Positions 8,393 to 17,777 of a DNA stretch of 64,000 nucleotides are shown here, in pieces. This DNA is from Stella humosa (GTDB taxonomy: Bacteria > Pseudomonadota > Alphaproteobacteria > ATCC43930 > Allostellaceae), in assembly GCF_006738645.1 (NCBI RefSeq), contig NZ_AP019700.1, positions 4,694,001 to 4,758,000 of the forward strand, given 5' to 3'. Positions within the stretch are counted from its first letter, which is position 1, and every line of letters begins with the position of its first letter. The notes under the pieces were generated by a model that was not told the origin of the DNA, searched no databases, and saw only the letters and a list, made by a program, of their open reading frames with translations. Position numbers and translations under genes: made by a program.

Positions 8393-9250
8393 ATGGGAGA
8401 GGGCCGGGGAATTGCCGCCGCGTTGCTGTCAAGCGGGCTGGGCGGCAGCGCGATCGTCGCGACGCGCCATCTTTCGGGTGCGGTCGACCCGGCCGTGCTG
8501 GGCTGCCTGCGCTTTGCCGTGGGTGCGGCGATCCTGCTGCCGATCGCGCTGCTGGCGCGCGGCCCCTGGCCGGCACGGCGGGACTGGCCGGGCACGATAC
8601 TGCTGGGACTTGTTCTGTTCGGCATATTCCCGTGGCTGTTCAACGCGGCCCTCGCCCTGACCAGCGCGGCGCGCGGCGCGCTCGCCCTGTCGACACTGCC
8701 GCCCCTGACCATGGCGATGGCGGCACTGCTGGGGGTGGAGCGGCCTAGCCTGCGCAAGTCCGCCGGCGTGGCGATGGCGATGACCGGCGTCGCCCTGGCG
8801 TTGGCGGCCGATCTCGGCCACTCGCCGGCCGGCGCCTGGCGGGGCGACCTGCTGATGATCGCCGCGGCGCTGGTCATGGCCTTCTACAATGTCTGGTCGC
8901 GACCCTACATCCGGCGCAGCGCCGTGCTGCCCCATACGGCCGTGGGAATGGCGGCGGGGGCCGGCTTTCTCTTCCTGGCGGGCGTGCCGGCCGGCGGCCT
9001 GCCGCCACTGCCCGCAGCCGACTGGCTGGCCGTGGCCTATCTGGGCGTCGTGTGCGCGGCGCTGGTGTTCTGGCTCTGGGCCTTCGCCCTGGCGCACGCC
9101 ACGCCGACGCGGGTGGCGATCACCGTCTGCGCCAATCCCGTCACGGCATCCATCCTCGGCCTCGTCCTGCTGGGCGAGCCAGTCGGGATCGTGCTGGTCG
9201 CAGGGCTGGCGGCGGTCGGGGGCGGGATTGCGCTGGCCAGCCGGGACTAG
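8393..9250 (+). CDS. EamA family (DMT superfamily) transporter
   Basis: 285 residues with ten hydrophobic segments arranged as two EamA repeats; the second repeat ends with ANPVTASILGLVLLGEPVGIVLVAGLAAVGGGIALAS, the canonical closing helix pair. Members export amino acids and metabolites by drug/metabolite-type antiport. Expression is probably controlled by the divergent LysR gene. The ribosome binding site before ATG 8393 is weak, so a slightly later start is possible. Confidence 0.88.
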   Translation: MGEGRGIAAALLSSGLGGSAIVATRHLSGAVDPAVLGCLRFAVGAAILLPIALLARGPWPARRDWPGTILLGLVLFGIFPWLFNAALALTSAARGALALSTLPPLTMAMAALLGVERPSLRKSAGVAMAMTGVALALAADLGHSPAGAWRGDLLMIAAALVMAFYNVWSRPYIRRSAVLPHTAVGMAAGAGFLFLAGVPAGGLPPLPAADWLAVAYLGVVCAALVFWLWAFALAHATPTRVAITVCANPVTASILGLVLLGEPVGIVLVAGLAAVGGGIALASRD

Positions 9251-9312
9251 GCCGGGCACCGCCGACGATCCTTGCGGCCGGGGGCGGCACCCCCTAGCTT
9301 CGACCGCGCCCC

Positions 9313-10236
9313 ATGACCTTCCCTGCCCTCGCCGCCCGCTGGTCGGGTTTTGCGCCTACCACCCGCGGACTGGCCTGGTTCATCCTCGACCAGACCTTCC
9401 TCGTCTCCACCTTCGTCCTCATCAAGTGGCTGGGGGCGCACCACTCGGTCCTGCAGATCGTCTTCCTGCGGCTGGCGATCGGCCTGGTCGTGCTGCTGCC
9501 GAAGATCGTCCAGCTCGGCCCCACGGGGCTGCGTACCCGGCGTCTCGGCGGCCATCTGATGCGCAACGTCTGCGCCATCGTCGGCATGTATTGCAGCTAC
9601 CTGGCGCTGACCCGGCTGCCGCTGGCCGATGCCACCATCGTCAGCTTCACCGGGCCGATGATCATGACGATTCTGGCCGTCCTGCTGCTGGGCGAGAAGG
9701 TGCGCTGGCGGCGCTGGTCGGCGGTCCTGGTGGGCTTCTCGGGCGTGCTGCTGATCGCCCAACCCAGCGCCGGCACGCCGCTGGATGCGCTGGGCATCGC
9801 GCTGTTCGGCACCTTCGTCACCTGCCTCAGCGTCGCCACCGCCAAGAACCTGCTGCGCTACGAGCCGGCGATGCAGGTCACCATCTGGTACACGATGCTG
9901 TCGCTGGTGCTGATCGCACCCTTCGGCATCTGGGCTTGGCAATGGCCGACCGCGGCAGAATGGCCGCTCTTCATCGGCGTCGGCCTGCTGTCGACGGCCG
10001 GGCACTATTGCTTCCTGCGCGCCTATGCCGAGGCGGAGGCCGGGTACCTGGCCGGATTCGGCTATGTCCGGCTGCTGTTCGCCATCGTCATCGGCTATTT
10101 CGTCTTCGACGAGGTGCCGGGCGAATGGACGCTGGCGGGGGCGGCCGTGATCCTGACGAGTGCGGTCTATATCGGCTGGCGGGAGGCCCAGCTGCACCGC
10201 CGGGCCGGCCCGTCGCGCGGCGGTGCGCCGCGCTGA
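9313..10236 (+). CDS. EamA family (DMT superfamily) transporter
   Basis: 307 residues with two EamA repeats and about ten membrane helices. YLALTRLPLADATIVSFTGPMIMTILAVLLLGEKVRWRRW closes the first repeat; the second ends with VFDEVPGEWTLAGAAVILTSAVYIGWRE. It resembles S-adenosylmethionine/riboflavin-type DMT carriers in outline but the substrate cannot be assigned. It follows the first EamA gene by 62 bp and is not its duplicate: the two share only the family fold. Confidence 0.87.
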   Translation: MTFPALAARWSGFAPTTRGLAWFILDQTFLVSTFVLIKWLGAHHSVLQIVFLRLAIGLVVLLPKIVQLGPTGLRTRRLGGHLMRNVCAIVGMYCSYLALTRLPLADATIVSFTGPMIMTILAVLLLGEKVRWRRWSAVLVGFSGVLLIAQPSAGTPLDALGIALFGTFVTCLSVATAKNLLRYEPAMQVTIWYTMLSLVLIAPFGIWAWQWPTAAEWPLFIGVGLLSTAGHYCFLRAYAEAEAGYLAGFGYVRLLFAIVIGYFVFDEVPGEWTLAGAAVILTSAVYIGWREAQLHRRAGPSRGGAPR

Positions 10237-10335
10237 GCGGTTCCATCCATCGCGGCGCCACGAGCATTTGACGGCCGGGCAGGCGGGCAATAGGTTCGGC
10301 CGCGCCGGGCGGGGCAATGGAACTGGAAGGCACTC

Positions 10336-11301
10336 ATGCGACTGGCCGCCGCCATCCTCGCTCTTTTCGCGCTGCTCGCCCACCCGGCCGAAGCGCGCGC
10401 CCGCTTCCTCGTCGCGTCCGCCCTGCCCGAGAGCGGCGTCACCCGCATATTCATCGACCGGCTGCAGGCCGAGCTGCGCACGGCCTGGCCCGACCAGAAG
10501 GTCGAGCTGGCGATGGCCGGCATGCTGGGCGGCGAGACCGAACTGCTCGACCTGCTGAAAAGCGGCGAGTACGAGTTGCATCTGGGCGTGCTGCACGGCG
10601 CGGTCTACTATCCCGAGCTCGACGCCACGCTGGTCCCCTTTCTCTTTCCCGACTATCCGGCGATCGAGCGCTTCCTGGACGGCCCGGTCGGCCGCCGCAT
10701 GGCCGACGCCCTGGCCCGCCGCGGCAATGCCGTGCTGCTTGGCAGCTATGACCTGGGGCAGCGCTGGACCACCGCTTCCAAGCGCTTCGAGACGGTGGAA
10801 GAACTGCACGACATCAAGATCCGCATGCCCGAGATCCCGCTCTGGATCAAGATCTGGGGTGGCATGGGGGCAGCGGTCGTGCCGATCGCCGCCCCCGACG
10901 TGCCGGCGGCGATCCGGGCGGGCACCATCGACGCCCAGGAGAACACGCTGTCCAACATCTTCGGCCGCCGCAGCTACCAGGGCCAGGCCTTCCTGATCGA
11001 GACGGCCCACCACCAGAGCCACGTCTCGGTGATGGCGCAGAAGGGCTTCTGGCATAAGCTGCTCCCCGCTCAGCGCCGCCTGCTGCAGGATGCGGTCGAG
11101 CGCGCGAGCGACGCCGCCACGGATGCCCTGCGCGAGCTGGACCGGACGATCCTCGACCGGCTGGTGGCCACCGGCATGACGCGGGTCGTGCCGCGGCCCG
11201 AATTCCGGCAGAAGGCTTTGCCGGTGGTAGAGAAGGCCGCCCGCGATATGCTGGCCCCCGGGGTCTACGAAGCAGCCCTGGCGGCGATCGAAGCGCGCTA
11301 G
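10336..11301 (+). CDS. TRAP transporter solute-binding protein (DctP family)
   Basis: A 321-residue protein with an N-terminal Sec signal peptide (MRLAAAILALFALLAHPAEARA), so periplasmic. DctP features include the DIKIRMPEIPLWIKIWGGMGAAVVPIAAPDVPAAIRAGTIDAQENTLSNI region, carrying the conserved substrate-carboxylate-binding Arg and the E/QEN segment. TRAP binding proteins normally sit with DctQ and DctM membrane subunits; none is here. The downstream neighbour, 24 bp away, is a PEP-mutase/isocitrate-lyase family enzyme, hinting that the ligand is a 2-, 3- or 4-carbon organic acid handled by that enzyme. The orphan status means it must borrow membrane subunits encoded elsewhere. Confidence 0.88.
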   Translation: MRLAAAILALFALLAHPAEARARFLVASALPESGVTRIFIDRLQAELRTAWPDQKVELAMAGMLGGETELLDLLKSGEYELHLGVLHGAVYYPELDATLVPFLFPDYPAIERFLDGPVGRRMADALARRGNAVLLGSYDLGQRWTTASKRFETVEELHDIKIRMPEIPLWIKIWGGMGAAVVPIAAPDVPAAIRAGTIDAQENTLSNIFGRRSYQGQAFLIETAHHQSHVSVMAQKGFWHKLLPAQRRLLQDAVERASDAATDALRELDRTILDRLVATGMTRVVPRPEFRQKALPVVEKAARDMLAPGVYEAALAAIEAR

Positions 11302-11325
11302 CATTTCCAGGAGGGAACCCCGACC

Positions 11326-12210
11326 ATGCCCCAGACGCCCACCGCCGCCGCCAAGCGCCAGGCGCTCGCCACGCAGATCCGCGACGCCCGCTTCGTCACC
11401 GCGCCCGGCATCTTCGACATGATCTCGGCGCGCATGGCCGACCGCATGGGCTTCGACTGCCTCTACATGACGGGCTTCGGCACCGTCGCCTCGCTGCTGG
11501 GCCTGCCCGACGCCGGCATTGCCACCTTCAGCCAGATGGTCGAGCGCGTGGCCCGCTTCGCCGACGGTACGACCACGCCGATCGTGGCCGATGCCGACAC
11601 CGGCTATGGCGGCCTGCTCAACGTCGCCTATGCCGTGCGCGGCTATGAGGCGGCCGGTGCCGCGGGCATCCAGATCGAGGACCAGGAGTTTCCCAAGAAG
11701 TGCGGCCACACGCCCGGCCGCCGCGTCATCCCGCTGGCGGACATGGTGCGCAAGATCGAGGTCGCGGTCGACGCGCGCAGCGACGCCAACATGCTGATCG
11801 TCGCCCGCACCGACGCGCGGACCACGCTGGGGCTGGACGAGGCCCTGCGCCGGGCCGAGGCCTATCGCCGGGCCGGCGCCGACATCCTGTTCGTCGAATC
11901 GCCCGAGAGCGAAGCCGAGATGGAGGCGATCGGCCGGCGCATCGACGCCCCCCTGCTGGCGAACCTCGTGGAAGGCGGGCGCACGCCGATGCTGACGCCG
12001 CAGCGGCTGGACGAGATCGGCTACGGCATGGCGATCTATCCCGGGTCGGGCTTCCTGGCGACGGCGGCCGCGCTCGACGGCATCTATGGCGCCATCAAGG
12101 CGACCGGCACCACGAACGGGGCGGCGACGCCGATCTATCCCTTCTCCGAGATGACGCGGCTGATGGGATTCGAGGAGGTCTGGGCCTTCGAGCGGCGCTG
12201 GGCGGAATAG
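11326..12210 (+). CDS. Isocitrate lyase/PEP mutase superfamily enzyme
   Basis: A 294-residue TIM barrel of the PEP-mutase/methylisocitrate-lyase family. Active-site features are the Mg-binding VADADTGYGG (Asp89, Asp91), Glu118 in QIEDQ, and the mobile KKCGH loop (124-128) that supplies the catalytic Cys of lyases. The Cys makes C-C lyase chemistry (2-methylisocitrate or a dimethylmalate/oxaloacetate-like substrate) more likely than phosphonate mutase. No prpC or prpD neighbours are seen, so a propionate-pathway role is unproven. A good AGGAGG lies upstream of ATG 11326. It is probably co-transcribed with the DctP gene. Confidence 0.87.
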   Translation: MPQTPTAAAKRQALATQIRDARFVTAPGIFDMISARMADRMGFDCLYMTGFGTVASLLGLPDAGIATFSQMVERVARFADGTTTPIVADADTGYGGLLNVAYAVRGYEAAGAAGIQIEDQEFPKKCGHTPGRRVIPLADMVRKIEVAVDARSDANMLIVARTDARTTLGLDEALRRAEAYRRAGADILFVESPESEAEMEAIGRRIDAPLLANLVEGGRTPMLTPQRLDEIGYGMAIYPGSGFLATAAALDGIYGAIKATGTTNGAATPIYPFSEMTRLMGFEEVWAFERRWAE

Positions 12211-12299
12211 CCGCGGCCACATTTGCTTGAAGAGGCGGCGGCGCGCGACTACCTAAGCGGCATCTGGAACCGTTCAAAATTCGCGAGACAGCGAGGATC

Positions 12300-12812
12300 A
12301 TGGCGACCCTTCCCATCCTCGTCGCGCCCGACCCGCGCCTGAAGCTGAAGGCCAAGCCGGTCGAGCAGATCGACGAGCAGGTCCGCACGTTGCTGGACGA
12401 CATGCTGGAGACGATGTACGCGGCCCCCGGCATCGGCCTGGCCGCGCCGCAGATCGGCGTGTCGCAGCGCCTGCTGGTGCTCGACCTTGCCCGCGAGGGC
12501 GAGGCGAAGCGGCCGATGAAGGTCATCAACCCCGAGATCGTGTGGGCATCCGACGAGGATTCCGAGCACAACGAGGGCTGCCTGTCCCTGCCCGAGCATT
12601 ATGCCGACGTGGTCCGCCCGGCCGAGGTGAAGGTGCGCTACCAGGACGAGACCGGCGAGACCCGCGAGGTCCATGCCAGCGGCCTGTTGTCGACCTGCCT
12701 GCAGCACGAGATGGACCATCTCGACGGCGTCCTCTTCGTCGACCGCATCTCGGCCCTGCGGCGGAACATGATCCTGCGCAAGCTGATCAAGGCGCGGCGC
12801 ACCGACGACTGA
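12300..12812 (+). CDS. def: Peptide deformylase
   Basis: A 170-residue metalloprotease that removes the N-formyl group from nascent proteins. All three signature motifs are present: [10 protein letters not shown] (45-54), EGCLSLP with metal ligand Cys94, and the QHEMDHLDG zinc/iron-binding motif (His136, Glu137, His140). It heads the def-fmt-truA cluster, a conserved bacterial arrangement in which Fmt adds the formyl group that Def removes. The fmt start lies 18 bp after the def stop. Confidence 0.98.
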   Translation: MATLPILVAPDPRLKLKAKPVEQIDEQVRTLLDDMLETMYAAPGIGLAAPQIGVSQRLLVLDLAREGEAKRPMKVINPEIVWASDEDSEHNEGCLSLPEHYADVVRPAEVKVRYQDETGETREVHASGLLSTCLQHEMDHLDGVLFVDRISALRRNMILRKLIKARRTDD

Positions 12813-12829
12813 CGGAAGCATCCCCGCAC

Positions 12830-13771
12830 ATGCCGGGCCGGTCCCCGCTTCGCCTGATCTTCATGGGATCGCCCGGCTTCGCCGTGCCGGTCCTGGACGC
12901 CTTGCTGGCCGCCGGCCACCAGGTGGCGGCCTGCTACAGCCAGCCGCCCAAGCCGGCCAACCGCGGGCAGCGCCTCAGCCCCTGCCCCGTGCATGCCCAT
13001 GCCGAGGCGCTCGGCATACCCGTGTTGACCCCGCGCAGCCTGCGCGGGGCGGATGCCCAGGCCGAGTTCGCGGCGATCCGTGCGGATGCCGCCGTGGTGG
13101 CAGCCTACGGGTTGATCCTGCCGGCGGCGGTCCTGGCCGCGCCACGCCTGGGCTGCATCAACGTCCATGCCTCGCTGCTGCCGCGCTGGCGCGGCGCGGC
13201 ACCGATCCAGCGCGCGATCCTGGCCGGCGATGCAGAGAGCGGCGTCACCATCATGCAGATGGATGCCGGGCTGGACACGGGCGCGATGCTGCTTGCCGGA
13301 CGGGTTCCGATCAGGGCCACGACCACGGCCAGCACCCTGCACGATGCCCTGGCCGCGCTCGGCAGCCGCCTGATCGTCGAGGCGCTGGACGGGCTGGCGG
13401 CGGGCGCCATCCAGGCGGTGCCGCAGCCCACCGACGGCATCACCTATGCAGCCAAGCTCGACCGGGCCGAGGCGCGGATCGACTGGCGCGCCGACGCCGA
13501 GGCGATCGACCGCCAAGTGCGCGCCTTCGACCCCTGGCCCGGCACCTGGTTCGAGCTGGGGCCCGACCGCATCCGCGTGCTGGCGGGCGAGGTCGTGCCC
13601 GACCGGCAAGAGGCGCCCGGCACCGTGCTCGATACTCACCTGACCGTCGCCTGCGGCAGCCATGCCTATCGCCCGACGCGGGTGCAGCGGCCGGGCCGGG
13701 CGGCGACCGATACGGACGCCATGCTGCGCGGCTTCCCGATCGCGCCCGGGACCGTCCTGGCCGCGGCCTGA
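12830..13771 (+). CDS. fmt: Methionyl-tRNA formyltransferase
   Basis: 313 residues. The N-terminal formyltransferase domain has [18 protein letters not shown], the catalytic set Asn111, His113 and Asp149 ([18 protein letters not shown] and MDAGLDTG), and a C-terminal OB-like domain. The enzyme transfers formyl from 10-formyl-THF to initiator Met-tRNA. The open frame begins 290 bp earlier inside def; ATG 12830 is chosen because it begins just before the conserved N-terminal strand. It is followed after 1 bp by truA. Confidence 0.97.
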   Translation: MPGRSPLRLIFMGSPGFAVPVLDALLAAGHQVAACYSQPPKPANRGQRLSPCPVHAHAEALGIPVLTPRSLRGADAQAEFAAIRADAAVVAAYGLILPAAVLAAPRLGCINVHASLLPRWRGAAPIQRAILAGDAESGVTIMQMDAGLDTGAMLLAGRVPIRATTTASTLHDALAALGSRLIVEALDGLAAGAIQAVPQPTDGITYAAKLDRAEARIDWRADAEAIDRQVRAFDPWPGTWFELGPDRIRVLAGEVVPDRQEAPGTVLDTHLTVACGSHAYRPTRVQRPGRAATDTDAMLRGFPIAPGTVLAAA

Positions 13772-13772
13772 C

Positions 13773-14546
13773 ATGCCGCGCTTCCGGCTCCTGATCGAAT
13801 ATGATGGCGGCGGATTCGTCGGCTGGCAGCACCAGCGCAACGGCATGTCGGTGCAGGAGGCGATCGAGACCGCGATCGAGCGCCTGAGCGGCCAGAAGGT
13901 GCGTCTGCACGCCGCCGGCCGCACCGATGCCGGCGTCCACGCGCTGGGCCAGGTCGCCCATGTCGACCTCGAGCGGGCCTGGCCCGGCGATACCGTGCGC
14001 GATGCCTTGAACCACTTCCTGCGCCCCCACCCGGCCGCGATCCTGGAAGCCGGTATGGTCGATGACGGCTTCCACGCTCGCATCAGCGCGCGCCGCCGGT
14101 CTTATCTGTTTCGCCTGCTGGAGCGCCGGGCGCCGCCGATGGTGGACCGCGGCCGGGTCTGGCATGTCGGCCGGCCGCTCGACCTGGCGGCGATGCAGGC
14201 GGGCGCGCGGCAACTGGTCGGACGCCATGATTTTACCACCTTCCGCGCGGCAGAATGCCAGGCTCTGTCACCGGTCAAGACGCTCGACCGGCTGGCGGTC
14301 GCACGGGTCGGCGCGGAGATTCGGATCGAAGCGGACGCCCGGTCGTTTCTGCACCATCAGGTGCGCAACATGGTGGGCACGTTGAAGCTGGTCGGCGACG
14401 GCAAATGGACACCCGACGACGTGGGCAAGGCGCTCGCCCGTCGGCACCGTGCCGCCGGCGGACCGACCGCCCCGCCGGAAGGGCTGTACCTGGTTAGCGT
14501 CGGCTATCTGGATGACGGGACCGAATTATCGGTGAACCAGGAATAG
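13773..14546 (+). CDS. truA: tRNA pseudouridine(38-40) synthase
   Basis: 257 residues with the catalytic Asp52 in the [15 protein letters not shown] motif, the N-terminal [16 protein letters not shown] strand and the C-terminal [16 protein letters not shown] motif. It modifies uridines in the anticodon stem-loop of many tRNAs. The ATG is one base after the fmt stop, so it is presumably translationally coupled in the def-fmt-truA operon. Confidence 0.98.
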   Translation: MPRFRLLIEYDGGGFVGWQHQRNGMSVQEAIETAIERLSGQKVRLHAAGRTDAGVHALGQVAHVDLERAWPGDTVRDALNHFLRPHPAAILEAGMVDDGFHARISARRRSYLFRLLERRAPPMVDRGRVWHVGRPLDLAAMQAGARQLVGRHDFTTFRAAECQALSPVKTLDRLAVARVGAEIRIEADARSFLHHQVRNMVGTLKLVGDGKWTPDDVGKALARRHRAAGGPTAPPEGLYLVSVGYLDDGTELSVNQE

Positions 14547-14593
14547 ATCTCCGACGACGAACGTTCGATAGATGTGCAACGAGGAGACCCTCG

Positions 14594-14875
14594 ATGAACC
14601 GCCTTCTGAAGATCGCTGCTCCTGCTCTTGCCGCCATCGGCGTCCTCGCCGTGACGGCCCCTGCCGAGGCCCGCTGCTGGTACGACAGCTACGGCAACCA
14701 GATCTGCCGCCGTGGCCCGCCCCCGCCGCCGGTCTATTACGCGCCGCCGCCGCCGGTGTACTACGCACCGCCGCCGCGCTACTACGCCCCGCCGCCGCGC
14801 GCCTACTACGCGCCGCCGCCCCCGCGCTATTACGGGCCTTCCCGCCCGGTGGTGAACTTCGGCGTGACCTTCTAG
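14594..14875 (+). CDS. Small secreted Pro/Tyr-repeat protein
   Basis: 93 residues: a Sec signal peptide (MNRLLKIAAPALAAIGVLAVTAPAEA), a short Cys-containing segment (RCWYDSYGNQICRR), then a low-complexity region of YYAPPPP-type repeats (about 44-82) and a short hydrophobic end (PVVNFGVTF). The two cysteines could form a disulfide. Such PPPxYY repeat proteins occur in alphaproteobacterial envelopes, sometimes near glycine-zipper or surface proteins, with no known role. A GAGGAGA ribosome binding site precedes the ATG. A strong terminator follows at 14905, so it is a discrete transcription unit. Confidence 0.75.
   Translation: MNRLLKIAAPALAAIGVLAVTAPAEARCWYDSYGNQICRRGPPPPPVYYAPPPPVYYAPPPRYYAPPPRAYYAPPPPRYYGPSRPVVNFGVTF
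14730..14845 (+). repeat. Tandem proline/tyrosine-coding repeat
   Basis: Irregular tandem copies of a 15-24-bp unit built on tactacgcgccgccgccg, encoding (P)PPPxYYAP. The repeat is in frame throughout, so length changes by slippage would add or remove whole repeats without breaking the gene. Confidence 0.7.
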
Positions 14876-14904
14876 TCACCCGAACGCGACGGGTCTTCGA
14901 ACGG

Positions 14905-14930
14905 ACGGGCGCCCCCAGGGGCGCCCGTTT
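14905..14930 (+). terminator. Rho-independent terminator after the Pro/Tyr-repeat gene
   Basis: ACGGGCGCCC (14905-14914) pairs perfectly with GGGCGCCCGT (14919-14928) around a 4-base loop, followed by a short T-containing tail. It also lies downstream of the convergent membrane-protein gene ending at 14949, so it may work both ways. Confidence 0.75.
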
Positions 14931-14948
14931 CGCGTTCACCCGTCCACT

Positions 14949-15524
14949 TCAGCTATAGATCGACTGCGCTAGGCCGTTGATGACGATGCCGAGCGCCAGG
15001 TCCAGGAAGACGACCCCCGATGCGATCCACCCGCCGACGCCCAGGCCGACGCGGACGATGAACCACTCGTAGGCCAGCACCAGCATGGTGACGCCGAAGG
15101 CGATGCCCTGGGTGATGCCGTCCGGCAGAAGGTCGAGCGCCGCCAGCCCGGTCGCAGCCAGGAACAGGGTGACCTGGATCATGGCCGACCAGTTGAAGGC
15201 GGCGATGAAGGCCAGGTAGCGGTCGCGCCGGCCGATCGCCGCCGACAGGTAGACCATGGCCAGCGGAAAGGCGGCCCAGCTCGCGACGTAGCTGATCGCC
15301 TCGGTCACGAGCACGACGCCCGTGCCGCCGCGCGGCTCCACCGGCAGGTCGCGCAGCATCACCAGCAGCGCGAAGAACGGCAGCGCCAGCACGGCCGCGA
15401 AGAACGACTTCCAGAACGTGTCCAGCGAGCCATCGAACCGCGCCATGCCGGCCGGGTCGCGGCAGGCGAGCCGCCAGGCGCCGTCCAGCCAGTGGGCGAT
15501 CTCGGCCGTCGAGGGGGTATGCAC
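14949..15524 (-). CDS. Uncharacterised multi-span membrane protein
   Basis: 191 residues with an N-terminal amphipathic segment (WLDGAWRLACRDPAGMARFDGSLDTFWKSFFAA) and five or so membrane helices. It resembles alphaproteobacterial inner-membrane proteins sometimes loosely called transporters, but no motif supports a transport mechanism. It lies 9 bp after dapE on the same strand, so is probably the last gene of a dapD-dapE-membrane protein operon. The conserved WRL...D..G...F...SFWxSFxAA start is family-like; the function is unknown. Confidence 0.72.
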   Translation of the reverse strand: MHTPSTAEIAHWLDGAWRLACRDPAGMARFDGSLDTFWKSFFAAVLALPFFALLVMLRDLPVEPRGGTGVVLVTEAISYVASWAAFPLAMVYLSAAIGRRDRYLAFIAAFNWSAMIQVTLFLAATGLAALDLLPDGITQGIAFGVTMLVLAYEWFIVRVGLGVGGWIASGVVFLDLALGIVINGLAQSIYS

Positions 15525-15533
15525 CGGGCCGGC

Positions 15534-16694
15534 CTATGCCGGCCGCGGAAAGTAGTTGTCGAGCACCTGGCGATAGATACGGGCCAGGCCGCGGATGTCG
15601 TCGCTGCGCTGGCGCTCGTTGATCTGGTGCATGGTCTCGCCAACGCCGCCGAACTCCACGACCGGGCAATAGGCCTGGATGAAGCGGGCGTCCGAGGTGC
15701 CGCCCGTCGTGCTCAGCTCCGGCCGGCGGCCGACGACGGCCTCGCAGGCATCCTGCACGAGGCCGCTCAGCAGACCCGGCTCGAACACGAAGGATTCGCC
15801 GCTGACCTTGATGTCCAGCTCAAAGCGCCCGCCGACGGCGTCCAGCCGCTCGCGGATGCGGCGGATCAGGGTCTGGCTGGTATGGGCATCGTTGAAGCGG
15901 ATGTTGAAGACCGCGCGCGCCTCGGCCGGGATGACGTTGGTGGCCGGGTTGCCGACATCCACGGTGGCGACCTGCAGCGTCGAGGGCTCGAAATGGGCGG
16001 TGCCGTCGTCCAGCGGCTCTGCCGTCAGCGACGCCAGCATGCGCACCAGCCGGTGGATCGGGTTGTCGGCCAGATGCGGGTAGGCGACGTGACCCTGGAC
16101 GCCGTGCACGGTCAGGTAGGCGTTCAGGCTGCCGCGCCGGCCGATCTTGATCATGTCGCCCAACGCCTTGGGGTTGGTCGGCTCGCCGACGATGCAGGCG
16201 TCCGGCACCTCGCCCGCCTCGGCCAGCGCCGCCAGCATCTTCTTGGTGCCGTTGACGGACGGGCCTTCCTCGTCGCCCGTGATCAGCAGGCTGATCGAGC
16301 CGCCGAAATCCGTCCCGCGCTCGGCCAGGAAACCGGCGGCGGCGGCCGCGAAGGCGGCGATGCCGCACTTCATGTCGGACGCCCCCCGGCCCCAGACCCA
16401 GCCGTCGCGCTCCTCGCCCGCGAACGGGTCGAAGCGCCACGAGTCCCGCTTGCCGACCGGCACCACGTCGGTATGGCCGGCGAACGAGAAGTGCGGCCGA
16501 CCCTCGCCGATGCGGGCGAACAGGTTGTCGACGTCGGGCGTGCCCGGCTCGGAGAAGGGCATCCGCCGGCAGCGGAAGCCCAGCCCCTCAAGCTGGCCTT
16601 GCAAGGTATCGAGCACCCCGGCCTCGACCGGAGTCACGCTGGGGCAGCGGATCAACGCCTGGGTCAGCGCGACCGGGTCGAGGGTGAGGTTCAT
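15534..16694 (-). CDS. dapE: Succinyl-diaminopimelate desuccinylase
   Basis: A 386-residue M20 metallohydrolase. The dizinc site is visible: His74 in GHTDVVPVG, Asp107 in GRGASDMK, Glu142/Glu143 in TGDEEGPS, and a late His in [32 protein letters not shown] and the C-terminal [11 protein letters not shown] are diagnostic of DapE rather than ArgE. It converts N-succinyl-LL-DAP to LL-DAP in lysine/peptidoglycan synthesis. It lies 13 bp after dapD; dapB is elsewhere in the window at 53.3 kb. Confidence 0.97.
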   Translation of the reverse strand: MNLTLDPVALTQALIRCPSVTPVEAGVLDTLQGQLEGLGFRCRRMPFSEPGTPDVDNLFARIGEGRPHFSFAGHTDVVPVGKRDSWRFDPFAGEERDGWVWGRGASDMKCGIAAFAAAAAGFLAERGTDFGGSISLLITGDEEGPSVNGTKKMLAALAEAGEVPDACIVGEPTNPKALGDMIKIGRRGSLNAYLTVHGVQGHVAYPHLADNPIHRLVRMLASLTAEPLDDGTAHFEPSTLQVATVDVGNPATNVIPAEARAVFNIRFNDAHTSQTLIRRIRERLDAVGGRFELDIKVSGESFVFEPGLLSGLVQDACEAVVGRRPELSTTGGTSDARFIQAYCPVVEFGGVGETMHQINERQRSDDIRGLARIYRQVLDNYFPRPA

Positions 16695-16707
16695 CGTCCC
16701 TGCCCGC

Positions 16708-17565
<858 letters not shown>

Positions 17566-17709
17566 CGCTTCAGGGCCTTCCGGCGGGCGGTTCGGGGGGA
17601 GGTCGGAGGCGCCGACATTGGCCGCGCCGCGACGGCCCTGTCAACACGGGCGCGCCATGGTCGGCCGGGTCTTGCCGGAATGCCATATAAAGCGAGCCCG
17701 TGGCGATGC

Positions 17710-17724
17710 TATACTACCGGTAGT
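17710..17724 (+). promoter_or_regulatory. Palindrome with -10-like element upstream of the RTX gene
   Basis: A TATACT hexamer (17710-17715) overlaps the perfect 12-bp palindrome ACTACCGGTAGT (17713-17724) in the 212-bp dapD/RTX intergenic region. The geometry suits a regulated promoter for the RTX gene, whose ATG is 54 bp downstream. No convincing -35 was found. Confidence 0.35.
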
Positions 17725-17777
17725 CAATCAAACGGCGGCCGCAGCGCGGGCGGCCGCCCCGAACAAGGGGAAATGCG

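Noticed and set aside
11326-12210. Calling the lyase prpB or a phosphonopyruvate mutase
   Set aside because: KKCGH favours a lyase, but no prpC/prpD context supports prpB, and the Cys loop speaks against a phosphomutase. Left at superfamily level.
9247-12222. 991-codon open frame on the minus strand
   Set aside because: It is antisense to EamA, DctP and the lyase gene. The translation is low-complexity Arg/Gly/Ala/Gln/His-rich with no domain, as expected from codon-position bias in high-GC DNA.
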